Assembly: GCF_000264995.1 (NCBI RefSeq)
Contig: NW_006767436.1
Location: 1,029,414-1,093,413, forward strand
From: Punctularia strigosozonata HHB-11173 SS5
Taxonomy: Eukaryota; Basidiomycota; Agaricomycetes; Corticiales; Punctulariaceae
DNA: 64,000 nucleotides
Direction: 5' to 3'
Made by a program: the position numbers and the translations under genes. Of the stretch, positions 9,340 through 22,757 are shown piece after piece. Positions within the stretch are counted from its first letter, which is position 1; every line of letters begins with the position of its first letter. Below the pieces are notes generated by a model. The model saw only the letters and a program-made list of their open reading frames with translations. It was not told where the DNA came from and made no database searches.

Positions 9340-12309
9340 ATGGCTGATCATGAAAGTCTCAGCAGCGCGATGCCGGAGGAGCCGGCTCACCCAACGCCGG
9401 AGACGATGACCAGTGCGTTGCATGCATTGTGTTATTTGGACTTCAAAATTGAGGAAATAACGACAGAACTGGTGAAGCGAATGAGGGTCTTGACCCTCAC
9501 GCTACTGCCCATTGAGGTGGACCCAGAGAGTTTAGCCGATGTCACGAGCAGGACTATAACCCCTCAAGTGGTTTCGGCATACATTGACGCTGCAGGCGAC
9601 TTCCTCGACGCAGTGAGTATTCGCAAGTTACCATGAAGGTTACAGCTTCTGATAACCATTACAGCTGCCGTATGCGCTACTGCGTGCCCGTAGGAGGTTC
9701 ATGTGGGAGGCTAACCACAGTCCGGTACGTTACTGCTGGTACAGTATACGGTTGCCAATCAGTTGATGATACATGGACGGCAATAGGCTGATTACGGAGA
9801 GAATTGGGGAAGAGGTATGTGTGTCCAATCATGCCGCCCGAGCTCAATTGACTTGCACTATGAAGCCATTGCATGTGAAGTAATTGCACGACGGGTTTGC
9901 CACCAAGCTCCTCGCGATCGCCTTACCTACATGATGTCGCATCGTTATCAAATCATCGAATCGGATGGTGATAACAGTGATAAGGAAAGCGCGGTTGAGA
10001 TTGCCATAGACTCACACTGGTGCGGACACTCGTCAGAGTACACGAACAGAGGGTGTTGACCTGTCGACTGATTAGTACAATTTTCTTGTCATCCAACGAA
10101 GCTCAGGATGGTGCGTTGCTCTAACGGGGCACATTCCATCGCATACATATGATTTACTCGTGTTATCTAGTTGTTAACGAATTATGGAAAGGACAACTGG
10201 TGCCGAAGCATTCTGGCCACCACGATATGGACTGTAGGTTGTTACCTTGAGCAGGAACGTTGGTTGTGCTGAACTGTGTTTCGAAGATGTTTCATACCAT
10301 GAAACAGAAGCTCTCGATTTCTGGGATCATCTGGACGCCCAGCGCATGTCTGTGCCAAGATATCAGAATTTCTTCCGGATTGCTGTTTGGCTCGTTTTCC
10401 TTGGCATTTACTCTCAAGCAGGCGAGTTGCCTGTGTATGTTCATTGGTATATGTAGGTTCTTACGATCTGCGTCCAGTGCGTGAACCCCTGGACCGTGAC
10501 AACCCGCTACATCAGCACCTCGATCCCTTCGAGATATGCTTATACGTACTGGCACTGTCCTTTGCTGTTGAAGGTCAGCTGAACCTCCTGCGTGAAATAT
10601 CTGGATTCATAACTTACCCGCTTTGTCACAAGATATGCATAAGGTAGTGCAACGCGCATGATCGCGCTCAATGCATGGCTAACATATCAACAAGCTCTAC
10701 AAATTACTGCACTTCGTCTCAGTCAAGGCGTTTTCCTTCTGGCTCATCATCGGGCTCGTTACCGACGGTCTTTTTGTGCGTGCATTTCTCGAGCTCACAG
10801 ATCAATGTGAACATGACTGCCGATAGATCACGGCATTCACGCTCCGCTTAGCCGGAATATGGTCGAACGGCACAGGCTCTGGCACGCTTCGATTACGGAG
10901 TTTCCAAGTCCTGAGTTATGTGGCACCATTGATCTGGATGAGTACGCCCTACAACACTCCTAATCATCATCGCGGAGCGTGATATTCTACTTGTCAGAGC
11001 TGGTGACCGTATTCGATGGCTACAAGTCAGTCACTGTGGTATGATCGGCGGTCACTCCGTTCTTACTGCAAATTTGCGCATAGATATGTCGGGACAATGC
11101 AAATTTGCATGGCCCGGATGATCAAGGAATCCGGCATCTTCTTTGCGGTACGGCGGAACGTCATGGCGTTCGTGACGAGGCTGATGACATAATTCCATAA
11201 GCTACTCTCCATCCTAGGCATAGGATTCGTTCAGGGACTGTGGGCACTGGATGCCGCAGATGGCAGATCGGATCTTCCCGTAACTATACGAAACTACTGT
11301 CGGCCTTCCTCGTCCTCACTATCCCCAGGTCGTGAACCTGCTCATCGAGGCGCTTCTGCAAGCTCCTGCGTATGACAAATTCGCATTCAGGTGAGTCTTG
11401 CCACTTTTTATGGGGTCTACTCTTCGCCCTGAGACGGTTTTCAAAGTCCTGTTGGGTTGTCTCTGTATTACCTGTGAGTGACCTCTTGTCAGCATTTAGC
11501 TATGTCCTGACTCTGGGTCAGATGGAATGTCGCGACAGCTGTGATCCTCCTCAATGTTCTCGTGTCGCTATTCTCGTCTGCGTACGACGACGTCGTTGAA
11601 GACGCTGAGGCCGAGTATCTGGCGTTCTTTGCTTCCAAGACAATCGAGATGATCCGAGCACCGGATCACTTCGTCTACCCCGCCCCAGCCAATATCATTG
11701 AGGTCTGTCAACTCTTTCATACTACGTGTTTATGCTGACTCGTAGGAAAATATAGCTTGTGGTAGCTCCATGGGAGTATGTCTTCTGCTTATGAGCAGGT
11801 GCTACCGAACCTTATGACGCTATTCTCAGGATGGTTCTGAGCGAGAAGTCATACGCGAAGGTACGGCCTGAGTTGCATTTCCAGAGGTTACTGAATAATG
11901 TCATTTTGGGCACCAGCTGAATAGGGCCGTGATGATGACAATTTTCTTTATCCCACTCACCATCATCGCGTTGTACGAGACCGCGTTGCAATCAGGAAGG
12001 ACCAAGAATGGTTGGGCAAACAGCTGGCTGAATGAGGGCAACGGAAGCATCGACGACGACTCTTCCGAAACACGCGACCCCAAACTCAACGAGGATGATG
12101 AAGGCGGCAAGCAGATTACTAAAGTTGCATTCGATGAGATCGTGAAGGTTTTTCCAAACACAGCTATGGTGAGTGGCCAAAACATCGGAAGGACGCACGC
12201 CCGTATAATGACGCTCGAGAAATAGTCAAGCGAAGCCACCATTCTCAAGGAGGTCCAGGAACTCAAGGATCAGATCAAGAAATTGACGGAGCTCTTGGAG
12301 CGGCGATGA
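9340..12309 (+). CDS. YVC1: YVC1/TRPY-like vacuolar calcium channel
   Basis: A single ATG at 9340 opens an N-terminal region that reassembles over a dozen or more short introns to a stop at 12307-12309; exact junctions in the middle were not all resolved. Fungal Yvc1 is a TRP-family cation channel that releases calcium from the vacuole on osmotic stretch. Recognisable pieces in order are the helical N-terminal domain (YLDFKIEEITTELVKRMRVL, APRDRLTYMMSHRYQIIESD), membrane segments (FFRIAVWLVFLGIYSQA, PFEICLYVLALSFAVE, FSFWLIIGLVTDGLF), a pore region (ILGIGFVQGLWALD), the last pore helix VILLNVLVSLFSSAYDDVVE and the TRPY signature YLAFFASKTIEMIRAPD. The tail is acidic and ends in a coiled coil (KEVQELKDQIKKLTELLER). 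The gene is divergent from ARPC3 and convergent with NOB1. Confidence 0.9.
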
Positions 12310-12599
12310 GGGAGGAGGGAGTTTCCGAAAGCAGGGGCTGATGCAGATGGTGGACCATCTAATGTTGGAATGCTAAGTCCGCTGGCGACACATCACAGGA
12401 CGTTCCGGGGACGATTACCTACGCTATTGAATCCAAAACAACTTACCGGTGCTCTAACTACATGTGTAACCGCGCCTTTTTTAATGCTTGGACCTAACAT
12501 CTGAATTCCTTGCGCGTACATGCCAACTGCATCATGACGGGCAAAGGTGAAGGGAGCTATACATATACCATGGGTATACTTTCTGAGGGCGGGTACCTC

Positions 12600-14149
12600 C
12601 TATTGCTTCCTCCGTCGTTCGTTAGGATTCTTGCGACCGTAGCCAATAGTTGGTAAACCGTCGTTCCTGTTTGTCCGGCCCTTTCCCCCCGCTCCGACAG
12701 TCAACATCTCCGGGACCCAATCTGGATCCATCCAGCTGCCGACCCTGACACCGCCTTCTGCGCCTTTGGAAAGCACGCCGTTGACAAGCTTCCTCTCGTC
12801 GCGTTCACGTTTTGCGTCGAGTTTCTTCTTGGCGCGCATATACTCGAGCTGGTCCTCTCGTAATACCAGCCCGTCGCCAGTACCTCCTTTTGCCGACCCT
12901 GGTTTCGGTGCTGGTATGGAATACTTTGTACCCCGCAGTCTGTATTGGAAGTTTTTCTTCAGATGAATTTGCATAGCAGGGGCATCCGCGGATGCGTCCG
13001 GCGATGCGATGGTCACAGAGGTACGGAGAAGCGTAGGATTCCCGCACGAAGGGCAAAATTGCTTCGAATTATCCTTACATATTCTGCGAATAGGCATCAG
13101 TATGTGTTCCTCGATTCGTACACGCGGACGCACTTGAAGCAAGCATGACACCGCAAAACCCATGTCTTCAATCGTTGTATCCGTTTCCCTTCCACGCCTA
13201 CCAAGCTCAGACCCATCTGCAGCAAGACATTCTGCATCGCAAAATCGGCCGTCATGCAGCCTGTCGGGACTGTCTCCGGCTTGACCTTGGCCGATGTCGT
13301 AGGAAGTAGATCAAGGTGTTTTGCTTTGTGCAGAGCGACGTTGAGTGGTGTAATCCATTCTCCTTCGCCATCATCCTCGTCTGTGGGATCATCATATAGC
13401 GGACTTGGTGACGAGGGTTGAGGCGGTTCTTCAACTTTCGAGTTGTCCTCAGGTTCGGGTTCACGCTCTGGCGTTGCGGATGATTTCTCGTTAGCTTGTT
13501 CGGACTCCTGAGGATCCGAGTCCAGAGATTGTTGGGTCATGCTATGAGATTCGGCTCCGGCAAGATATTCTTGCGTGCTCGACGCCACAGGAGGATCGCC
13601 GTTGTTCTCCAACGAGATCAGGTCGATTTTATCGGCAAGGGAGGAAGCGTCAGCGGTTGAGCTTGATGAACCTTCCAGTGCTGATTTCGCTTCAGGCTAT
13701 CCCAAGTAACTCAGTCATGGTTTCCTTTGGGATAATTATGATTCTCACCTCCTTCGACGCTTCTCTTTCACACTCCTCTTTGTCCTGCATGCTCAGAGCA
13801 TATGTCAAGGCAAGGATGCTCAGATCTGCATGTGAAAGGACGGAGTAATCACCAGTTTTCTTGGCAAACTGGATCACTACGGCTCAATGAGTACTTCTCG
13901 TGGACAAGGGTCGGCTCACGTACCATGCGCTAGTGATGCCGCATCCGGAGATTTGATCTCGATCCTGACCCCAGCGGATAGACCAAGCCTCTCAAAATGT
14001 TCCCGGGCACGTTCATCCTTCAGTTCTTCAAGAACTTGTGGAACAGTGTAGTACGCTTCCGCCAAACCACGCAAAGGCGCAAGGGACAACAAGGGGCCCG
14101 CATCCAATACTAGTTTCTTGCAAGCAAAGGTCGTTGAAGGCCCAGACAT
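12600..14149 (-). CDS. NOB1: NOB1, 20S pre-rRNA D-site endonuclease
   Basis: Exons 14149-13924, 13876-13749, 13696-13134 and 13083-12600 give 466 residues. Nob1 cuts 20S pre-rRNA at site D to make mature 18S rRNA in cytoplasmic pre-40S particles. The N-terminal PIN domain shows its acidic residues in KLVLDAGPLLSL and TGDYSVLSHADLSILALTY. A long acidic linker follows, then the conserved TADFAMQNVLLQMGL, and a zinc ribbon made by RCHACFK and FCPSCGNPTL, whose two Cys pairs are joined across the last intron. After it come FQYRLRGTKYSIP and a basic tail ending GYGRKNPNERRRKQ. All parts expected for the family are present. It is divergent from LEU2 (197 bp). Confidence 0.96.
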
Positions 14150-14346
14150 GGCAGCAGGAGCCAGAGATTATTGTGTGCAGCCTCGTGAGGATTGAAGTGA
14201 AAAGTGAATTCGCCATAAACGGACACGAACTCAAGCAGATTTCGTGATCAGCCATGATGCATGATGTCTCCTAAAGACGCGCCTGCAAAGTACTTATATC
14301 GGCGAGGATCATCCATCGCTCGCGCTTATCTCTATCGACGAACATA

Positions 14347-15713
<1,367 letters not shown>

Positions 15714-15880
15714 GCCCGCCGCTCGAGTAGGAGGAAGAAGATTGCATGTACTCTAGCTACAACAAAACCAAATGTGCAGTGTCGAAATGTATGAGTGTCT
15801 CGAACACTGGAAACTTCATACCGAAAACATACTGCATGGCTAGCGAAGTGATCACATGGCAATAAATTAATTGCAACAAC

Positions 15881-18035
15881 TCAGAACATGTTTGCGAGTT
15901 TGCTGGCCGCTTCTCTGGCATCCAGCCTAGGCCGAGTGGGCTGCACCCTGACCGATGCGGACATAAAATTCGGTCGGACACCTCCCAGGGGATCCACATC
16001 TGGCGCTCCTGCAGCGCCGTTCGCAAGTGGGTTCGTCGACGAACCCAGCTGTGCGGCTGATGTCGGCCTGCTCAGGGGGTCTTCGCCTGCAGCTGGGCCG
16101 GTGAGCGGTGGCGCCGCCACGCGAGGGGTGTTGGGCGATATCGGTGACGCTGTCGCGGGCGATGCAGGTGGAGCTACCCGGGGGCTGGGAGAGATGAACA
16201 TCGACTTAGTGCCGTCCACGAAACGCCCGCCCAGAGGCGGCCCATTACTGACAACTGTTGGTTGCGTCATAGCTCGTGTGGGAGGATTTGAAGATGGCCC
16301 TGCCCCAGGCGATTGCAGCGAGCCTTGAGGTCCAACATTGTGTTGCACTGCCAATGCTGGAGGACTCTGAATAGGGGGCGACGGAGGGAGCCCTCGTTGA
16401 GCTAAGGGGCCATTCGCAACTAGAGGAGGGACTGGCGCTGGCCCTCGGGCTACGGGAGCCCTGATAGGGTCAGCGGGAGGAGGAGGTCGTAGGATCTCGT
16501 CCTCAAGTTTGGGTACCACAGTAGGTTTGGGCACGCCGTTCGTCACGACCACCTTCTGGTCCACCCCGTCGACGTCAGGTCTGAGTGTCTCCAGCTCGCG
16601 GAGCAGCTGCCGCTCGTACATAATCGAGGAGCGCGCATGTTCAATTAATGCAGCGGTGATGTCGTCCGTGACCTGTTTAGTGTGGGTCTGCAGAGCTCGG
16701 TGAAGGTTTTGGGAGATGCCGTCCCCGCGCTTTGCAAGAATATGCTCGTACTTGCTCGCCTATGACTCGATTAGTGGTTGATCCTGAGACTGACGACGAG
16801 CCCACCTCTTCCATTTCCTCGAGTGCCTCATCTACCTTCTCGGGTCGAATGTTGCTACTCGCTTTCAAGCGCTCGATGTTGCGCCGCTTCGAGATAGTGG
16901 TTTTGACTGCTGCTTGATATTCTTCCAGCACAGCTGTCCGCATCTGCAGTGTCTCCTTTGCCGAGCGGGCATTCAGTCCCTGATACCCCAACGAGTCGCC
17001 GAGGATCACACATTCGCTGATCGCCTGCGCTTGGTCAAGATCGGCCAAACTGTGCCACGTTCGTCCGATCTTACGGAGAGTATTGCCTAGAGGGGGGTGA
17101 GCCTCGGTGGTCGCCACGTTGATGAGTTTGTTGCCCATCTCGGCATGTGCCTGTGCAAGCGCTGGATCCTGATTTAGCTTGGAATTCTTATGAATAGCAG
17201 AGCGGATGCTCACATTTCCTTGCACGCGTGAGCTTGTCGACGGCTTTAGCAGCATCAAAGAATTGTCCTTCGAGCTTAGTTAATTCGAAGCGAGCACGCT
17301 GCAGCTCCTCGTCCTCATCCGGGACGCCCCTGCGAATGAGACTAAACCCCGACCCTGCCTTGCGCCGTGGTCGGGGTGTCGGTTGGTAGCCGAAGTCACT
17401 CTCGATGAAAGAGCGGACTTCTTCATCGTGAACCAGGATGGGGTCCTCGCATATTCTCGTCAGCCATCGTTGCAGCATGATCTTGACGAGGCGGTCATCC
17501 TCTTCGTCCGTCGGAGCCGACGTCTGAGCGAATGGCAATGCGGGGACGATAGTTTGAGGGCAACTGTGAATAAGAGATTCGTAAAACTGTTGGAACTCGA
17601 GGTATGAGCGTTGCACGTTGCGGTAGGTGTTGCCGGTGAAGTTGGTCATGTTCGTCTGCGAATCGCCAACGTTTCAGCGACGCACCAGCGACCTGCGTAG
17701 CGCTATCATACCTGGGCGTCAAATCGGACCAGGATATCCCTCCTGTTTCTGTCCAGCCCGGTGATGCGTACGCGCAGGTATTGCTCAGGCTTCTCGTACT
17801 TGGCACCATTAGCGCCAACCGTAACTTGGGGAGAGATCAAGCCCTGCTCCGGTTGCCCATAGACCTGCGGTTCTTTTCCAAAAGGCGACGCAGGTGCGCC
17901 TAATTGGCTGGAGGGTTTCGGAGTCGTGGGGCGGCGGAGATTGGGGATGGGCGAGTTGGGATGCGGAGTAGCGGGCCAGGGAGGGTTGAGGTCATCAGAG
18001 CCGAAACCTCCGTGGTCATTGAGAGGGTCGAACAT
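15881..18035 (-). CDS. VPS17: VPS17, retromer sorting nexin (PX-BAR)
   Basis: Exons 18035-17712, 17655-17214, 17161-16806 and 16759-15881 give 666 residues. Vps17 pairs with Vps5 in the membrane-bending half of retromer for endosome-to-Golgi retrieval. A disordered N-terminus (MFDPLNDHGGFGSDDLN) leads into a PX domain (LRVRITGLDRNRRDILVRFD, RSYLEFQQFYESLIHSCPQ, LQRWLTRICEDPILVHDEEV, FIESDFGY) and then a BAR-type coiled domain (LEGQFFDAAKAVDKLTRARK, AHAEMGNKLINVATTE, LGDSLGYQGLNARSAKETL). The last 245 residues are a Pro/Ala-rich tail, longer than I expect for yeast Vps17, ending REAASKLANMF. The PX domain does not show a clear phosphoinositide-binding Arg-Arg-Tyr set, so binding strength is uncertain. 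Confidence 0.94.
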
Positions 18036-18327
18036 GGCAGCCTAACCAGAAAACCCTTGCTATATGCGAAGTCTTGACAGACCGACGCGGCGCAGCAGAA
18101 CTGGCAAGGGCCCAGCGAGACGTGAATGAGGGAGGCAAGGTGGCAAGTGCCGTGCTTCGGATGATGGTACCAAATTCGAATTAGGTACAACATCTATGAC
18201 AATAAATACCCTCGCGAATAACGGCAATAGCCTACAGCTAATGCACACAGGGAACGACTACTATGATTACGGACAGTATACAACTGCTGAAAGTGATAGC
18301 TGTCGACGAATTGGCCAGACCCCAGTA

Positions 18328-19779
18328 TTATGGTTGGTCTTCAAGGCCTACGAGTGATAACATGTGTCCCATCCGCAAAACCTTGGTCCGTAGATATTTG
18401 TCCAGGTCATTCCCATGCGTAGCTCCTCCGCCTATAAGCGTGGCACCCGCCAGCTTGGGATGCATGTGGTCACCGTCATGCGCAATCGCGGGGTCAGCAT
18501 GTGTCGCCCTAGCCTGCCAGCTACGAGGGACCATCGGCACGCGCTCGACGACTTTTAGCCCCTCCTTCTCCAACGCGTGCACCTTGTCGGGGTTGTTGGT
18601 CAACAAGCGCACACCCTCCCCCAGCTCCTGCCCCAGTCCCAAGTCGCGAAGGATGGCGCACGCGATCTCGTATCCTCGCTCATCGGCGCCGTGTCCGAGC
18701 ATCAAGTTCGCCGTCACCGTATCGTGACCGAGATCTTGCAGGTTGTATGCACGGATTTTTGACAGTAGTCCGATGCCCCGGCCCTCCTGTCGCATATAAA
18801 CGACCACACCACGGCCGGGTATGACTGTTGGCGCGACCGCGGGGGTGGGCGGGGGGATGGTGATGGGCTGGGAAATGAGCCGGATGGCCTCGTCCAGCTG
18901 CTCGCCACAGTCGCACCGCATGCTCCCTACGGTTTCGCCGGTGAAACATTCCGAGTGGATACGGACCAATGGGGACGGGATTGTGTCCGTCGTGATACAT
19001 GGCGCCGCAGCGTCCGGAGGAGAGGCTTTGCTTGATGTTTGACTTAACCGTCCGATGTAAGCGCCCCGTACTATGCGGTCCATCTCCGTCTCGGAATCAC
19101 ACCAGGGGGCGTCCAGAGAGCTGCTCCTGATGGCAGGGGCGAGACGCCGCTCGTCCGATAACTGCGCTGGGTCTATGACGATGGCCATATGTTCTTTAGT
19201 ATCCCGGTTGTTGTGGTATAGATGTAGGAATGCCGGTCCGTGAGGAGTAGGGATGCGTGTGCGAGCCATGCATCGGACTTGCAGATGGTCGCCCGACCAT
19301 TCCGGAGGTGGTATGACACGGGTGCTCGGTACGGGTGGAACGGCCGCGAGTGAGGCTTAGGGTATAGTAATTGCTTGTAAGATGAAGTGCCTTGCGGATT
19401 CAAATGTACACATACGTTGTGGCTCACCGCGGCCAACTTTAACATCCTCTGCCGGCATCACACTCTTGACCTTATAGCTTCGAGGGGCCTGCCGGCTAAC
19501 ATATGTTAACCGGACCCTCTCCTTGTTCGTATGCTCTCCAGTCCATTTCGACCAGTCCCAAGATCCTACCAACTCCGGGTCCATGACAGCGGGGAAAAAA
19601 TCATGGCAGTAGTGATTTCGGGTGACATTGCGATACCCAGCCGCAGCCCCGAGAAGGAGGGGGTCAAGATCAGCGTCCCTCCTCTTGAGACCTTTCTTCG
19701 GTGGAGGCGGAGGTGTAGTAGAGGTCAAGAAGTCAAGCAATGCCAGATCAGACGCATGTATAGCTTCGTGGCTAGGCAT
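18328..19779 (-). CDS. RIB1: GTP cyclohydrolase II (riboflavin synthesis)
   Basis: The enzymatic region is a single exon ending at 18328. GTP cyclohydrolase II opens GTP to the first riboflavin intermediate. Visible parts are [20 protein letters not shown], the zinc site [20 protein letters not shown] with three Cys, [20 protein letters not shown] with the catalytic Arg, [19 protein letters not shown] and [15 protein letters not shown]. The frame continues upstream of MARTRIP through [12 protein letters not shown] and is then closed by a TAA at 19357-19359. A 60-nt intron (19415-19356) removes this stop and joins, in the same frame, an ATG exon 19779-19416, giving 463 residues. A 72-nt intron with a GTGAGC donor is also possible. 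The catalytic part is certain; the first 120 residues match no domain known to me and are less sure. Confidence 0.92.
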
Positions 19780-20952
19780 CGCGATGTCGGGATCCAGGAG
19801 GGACGATAAGAGGGCCTAGGTCGTGAACGTGAGGGAGAATGCCTTGCTAGACTTTTCTATGGAGAGCTTGAGAGCGGAAGGAACGGCGTGGAATGAACCG
19901 GTAGGGAATCCATAACCGAATGGGACGCTCGGAATGTAATCAGCTGAGAAAGACGTGACCATTACGGATTAGGTAAGCACCGAGCAGTCGGATGCTTACG
20001 CCGGGCAAATGATGCGGTACATTCTTTTTTCTTTTTTGGAGTGGCGCTTACTTGTGGGTATGGCCTACTCTCGCCGTTCACGGATGGCCGCGCGATGGGT
20101 TCCTGAGGAGTTTCAACAGGTTCAAACCTCGGTAGATATGTGATGAAAGAGAGAGAGAGAGAGAGCTCCGTGTACGAAATAGAGGAAGACTCCGCGAGGA
20201 AATGCTTTTAGGCACGTCCTCGCATGCAGTACATACTTGGTTCGTATGTAGACGGGAGAATGCTTGCAGCTCTTGTGACGCCCAAGATGTAATTAGATAA
20301 GACTAAGTATCTATAAGGTCTGCTCAATTGCTCAGGGGCTGTCCGGAAGTGGCACTACGCGACGCTTGTCGTCCTTTCACGACGCCCTCAGCGTACTAAC
20401 TCCTGCACAACTGCGCACACACTTCTATCTCCTTCCACAAGAAATCCAGCAACAACCGTTCCGCTCCTGCGCAGCGGTTGTGAGAGCTTGCAACGGCCCG
20501 ACATCTCGGACTTGCAGACTTGCATTTCCGAGGGGTTGCAGTCCACGTGAGCGTGAGCGCAGAAGCATGCCGCGGACCGTGGACGCGCGCGACGCGTAAA
20601 GCCACGCCACAAACTTAAAGTCGTCGATCGACCCGTCGCTTGCTCTGGTTTGAGACTAATACCCCTAATAGTATAGCTATATCCTGTGGCCCGATCAAAG
20701 TGCTTCCCATCCATGAGCACAGAAAACACCGCCAAACCAGCGCATGGGTCAGGGTGCGTTGTCCTCTGGCCACCTGAACCGGGACACACGCTAAAAACAA
20801 GTTATTGGTCACATTTTGACAGACAAACCCTACGCGCGAAAGTAGTCGAGATAATCTCTGACGTTGCGAATGGCTGTCTCGAAGAGTGCGTCCATCCTTG
20901 CTCGTCGCGCATCTTCCGTCCCGAGCGATTAAGTATACCTATCCCGATTCCC
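19780..20952. other. 1.2-kb divergent intergenic region
   Basis: This space between RIB1 and the coiled-coil gene holds no convincing frame. It contains a T-rich run near 20030-20037 and a GA microsatellite. A short GGTTCAAACC at about 20130 recalls a tRNA T-loop but lacks the rest of a tRNA. It probably holds two promoters and 5' untranslated regions. Confidence 0.4.
20147..20165. repeat. GA dinucleotide microsatellite
   Basis: About nine GA units in a row, seen directly. No gene overlaps it. Confidence 0.85.
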
Positions 20953-22550
20953 ATGGCGCAGAGTCGGCCTGTATCCTGGGATTTTCCAACATATTACCGA
21001 GCTTGAAGAGCGCAACAAACATCTTCACGCCGACAACGCGAAGTTGTGGAGAGACAATCAAACGCTTGCCCGCATGGTAGCCCAACAACGAGATCGCCTC
21101 GCATTCACGACCATGGCAGATGCGGACAAGATCCAATATATCGAGCAACTACAGATGCAGCTCCAACAACTCAAATCGGAGCGGGTCGCGATCATCCACA
21201 GGGACGATACTATTTTACGCGGAATGAGTGCAGATCAAGCCTACCAGCTGGTATTTGCGGAACTCCAGACCGCCAAGCAGCATCACCAATCGGCGATGGC
21301 TGAGATTGTACATTTGAGGAATTTGCTGGCTATGTATAGTCAAACTAAGGCGTTAGCTGACGCTGAGAAAGCTATGATCAAAGCCTCGTCCCAGCCTTCG
21401 CCATCAACAGCAGGTTAGTAGCTGCATTTCTTCCTTCGCGCATCCAGGGATTATACACGAACCCAGGACCTTCAGTGCATACCAAGTCGGTCGTACAGTC
21501 ACCCGCACATCACTTTGCGCCAATCTCCCAAACTTCACGTAGAGCATCCGAAGGATTCAACTTCGATAATCCAGTGATGGTCCGTCGCCTACCCTTCATT
21601 CGACCAATCGTTCACGATGCGTCTAGGGACGAGCTACCGAGTCTGGCAGGCGACAGAGCATGCCCGCGGCCGTGCAAGGCAAACCTATCAGCACGGCACA
21701 ACCCGGGTTCTTCAGTGCAACGTCTGCGATGCCAGGGCCTACTTCGACTGCGCCAAATCAACTTCAACCGCAGGTACAAACCACACAACCCTCAGCACTG
21801 CGCACGATCGACAGCGATGTAAACAGAGTTTTTTCTATTTCGTCGGCCCCGACCAGTGTACCTCAGCTTTCCTCTGCCCCCGTGCCTATCGGCCCTGAAT
21901 CAACGCATCCGCCGCGTTCCTCGTCTGTCGTATCCGTGCCCAAGAGCAATCCATCGCACGAGGAAGGGTCGCCTGTCGTTCTTGTTCCGCAACCTTTTCA
22001 ACAACGTTTCACAACCCTGGATGGTGCTCTAGGAGAGCCCACCCAAGGAGGGGCATCTGACGCTGCGGAGAGTGGAGCTTCGAAGAAACGCAAGCTCGAT
22101 CCAGAGTTTGATGAGCCGTCTCAAACTACTATCTCGAATACCCCACAAGCAGATGTCAGCCCTCCGGATCCGGTCAAAACAGAGGCTGCTGCGGAGGAGG
22201 AGCATGCATTGCAACAAGTCGATATGATCATCGAAGACGCTTTGGTCGACAATGGTGCTGCGGTCGATGAACCGGACTCTATCGAAGACTCCGTTGCTGC
22301 GATATTCGAGGACGAAGACCCCACGACAGGATTGAGAGAGTGCAGGTTGTGCAAGTAAGATTCGAAATTGCTCTCCACTCGGAGGACCACGACTGATATG
22401 TCGGTGTGTAGTATGCGCCACGAGATGGGCTTGATGGATGAGGAAAAACCGACGTTCTTACGAAGCACTCTCGATCAGCTCGTGGACCATTGCATCAGAG
22501 AGCACGAGCAGGTGTGGAAAACGCTCCGCAACGGCGCAGAGCCAGCGTAG
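20953..22550 (+). CDS. Coiled-coil protein with C-terminal zinc-finger-like motif; start frame broken by one base
   Basis: A coiled coil (ITELEERNKHLHADNAKLWRD, YIEQLQMQLQQLKSERVAI, QLVFAELQTAKQHHQSAM) is followed by a Ser/Pro/Thr-rich middle with a nuclear-type KKRK, an acidic stretch, and a C-terminal CRLC...HCIREH arrangement that resembles a C2H2 zinc finger. Introns lie near 21415-21470, 21575-21621 (GTCCGT donor) and 22356-22412. The likely start is ATG 20953, giving MAQSRPVSWDF, but that frame meets a stop at once; shifting by one base near 20986 (a CC pair) leads straight into QHITELEERN. As written, the first ATG of the coiled-coil frame is further in, near 21044 or 21113. A base error or a recent mutation are both possible. 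The family is not recognised; a DNA- or RNA-binding role is inference. Confidence 0.6.
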
Positions 22551-22757
22551 GCAATTTCCCTCGACCGTTGGCCCGTCTGCGTCAATTGCTATGTAGTCGT
22601 GAAACACCATTCATCACCTTCACGGAATCCCGGAAATAATATTACCGCTACGTTCGTCTAATGTAGATGTACATAACCACTACTGCCGCAGGCCGGCGTT
22701 TGTAATGATCAGCGCACGTTTACGACTGCAGCGTGTCCACTCCAAGCGTTGAGGTCA

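Noticed and set aside
15888-16328. 146-codon plus-strand frame opposite VPS17
   Set aside because: Antisense of the Pro/Ala-rich tail; no domain.
20128-20142. tRNA T-loop-like GGTTCAAACC
   Set aside because: No acceptor, D-arm or anticodon arm can be folded around it.
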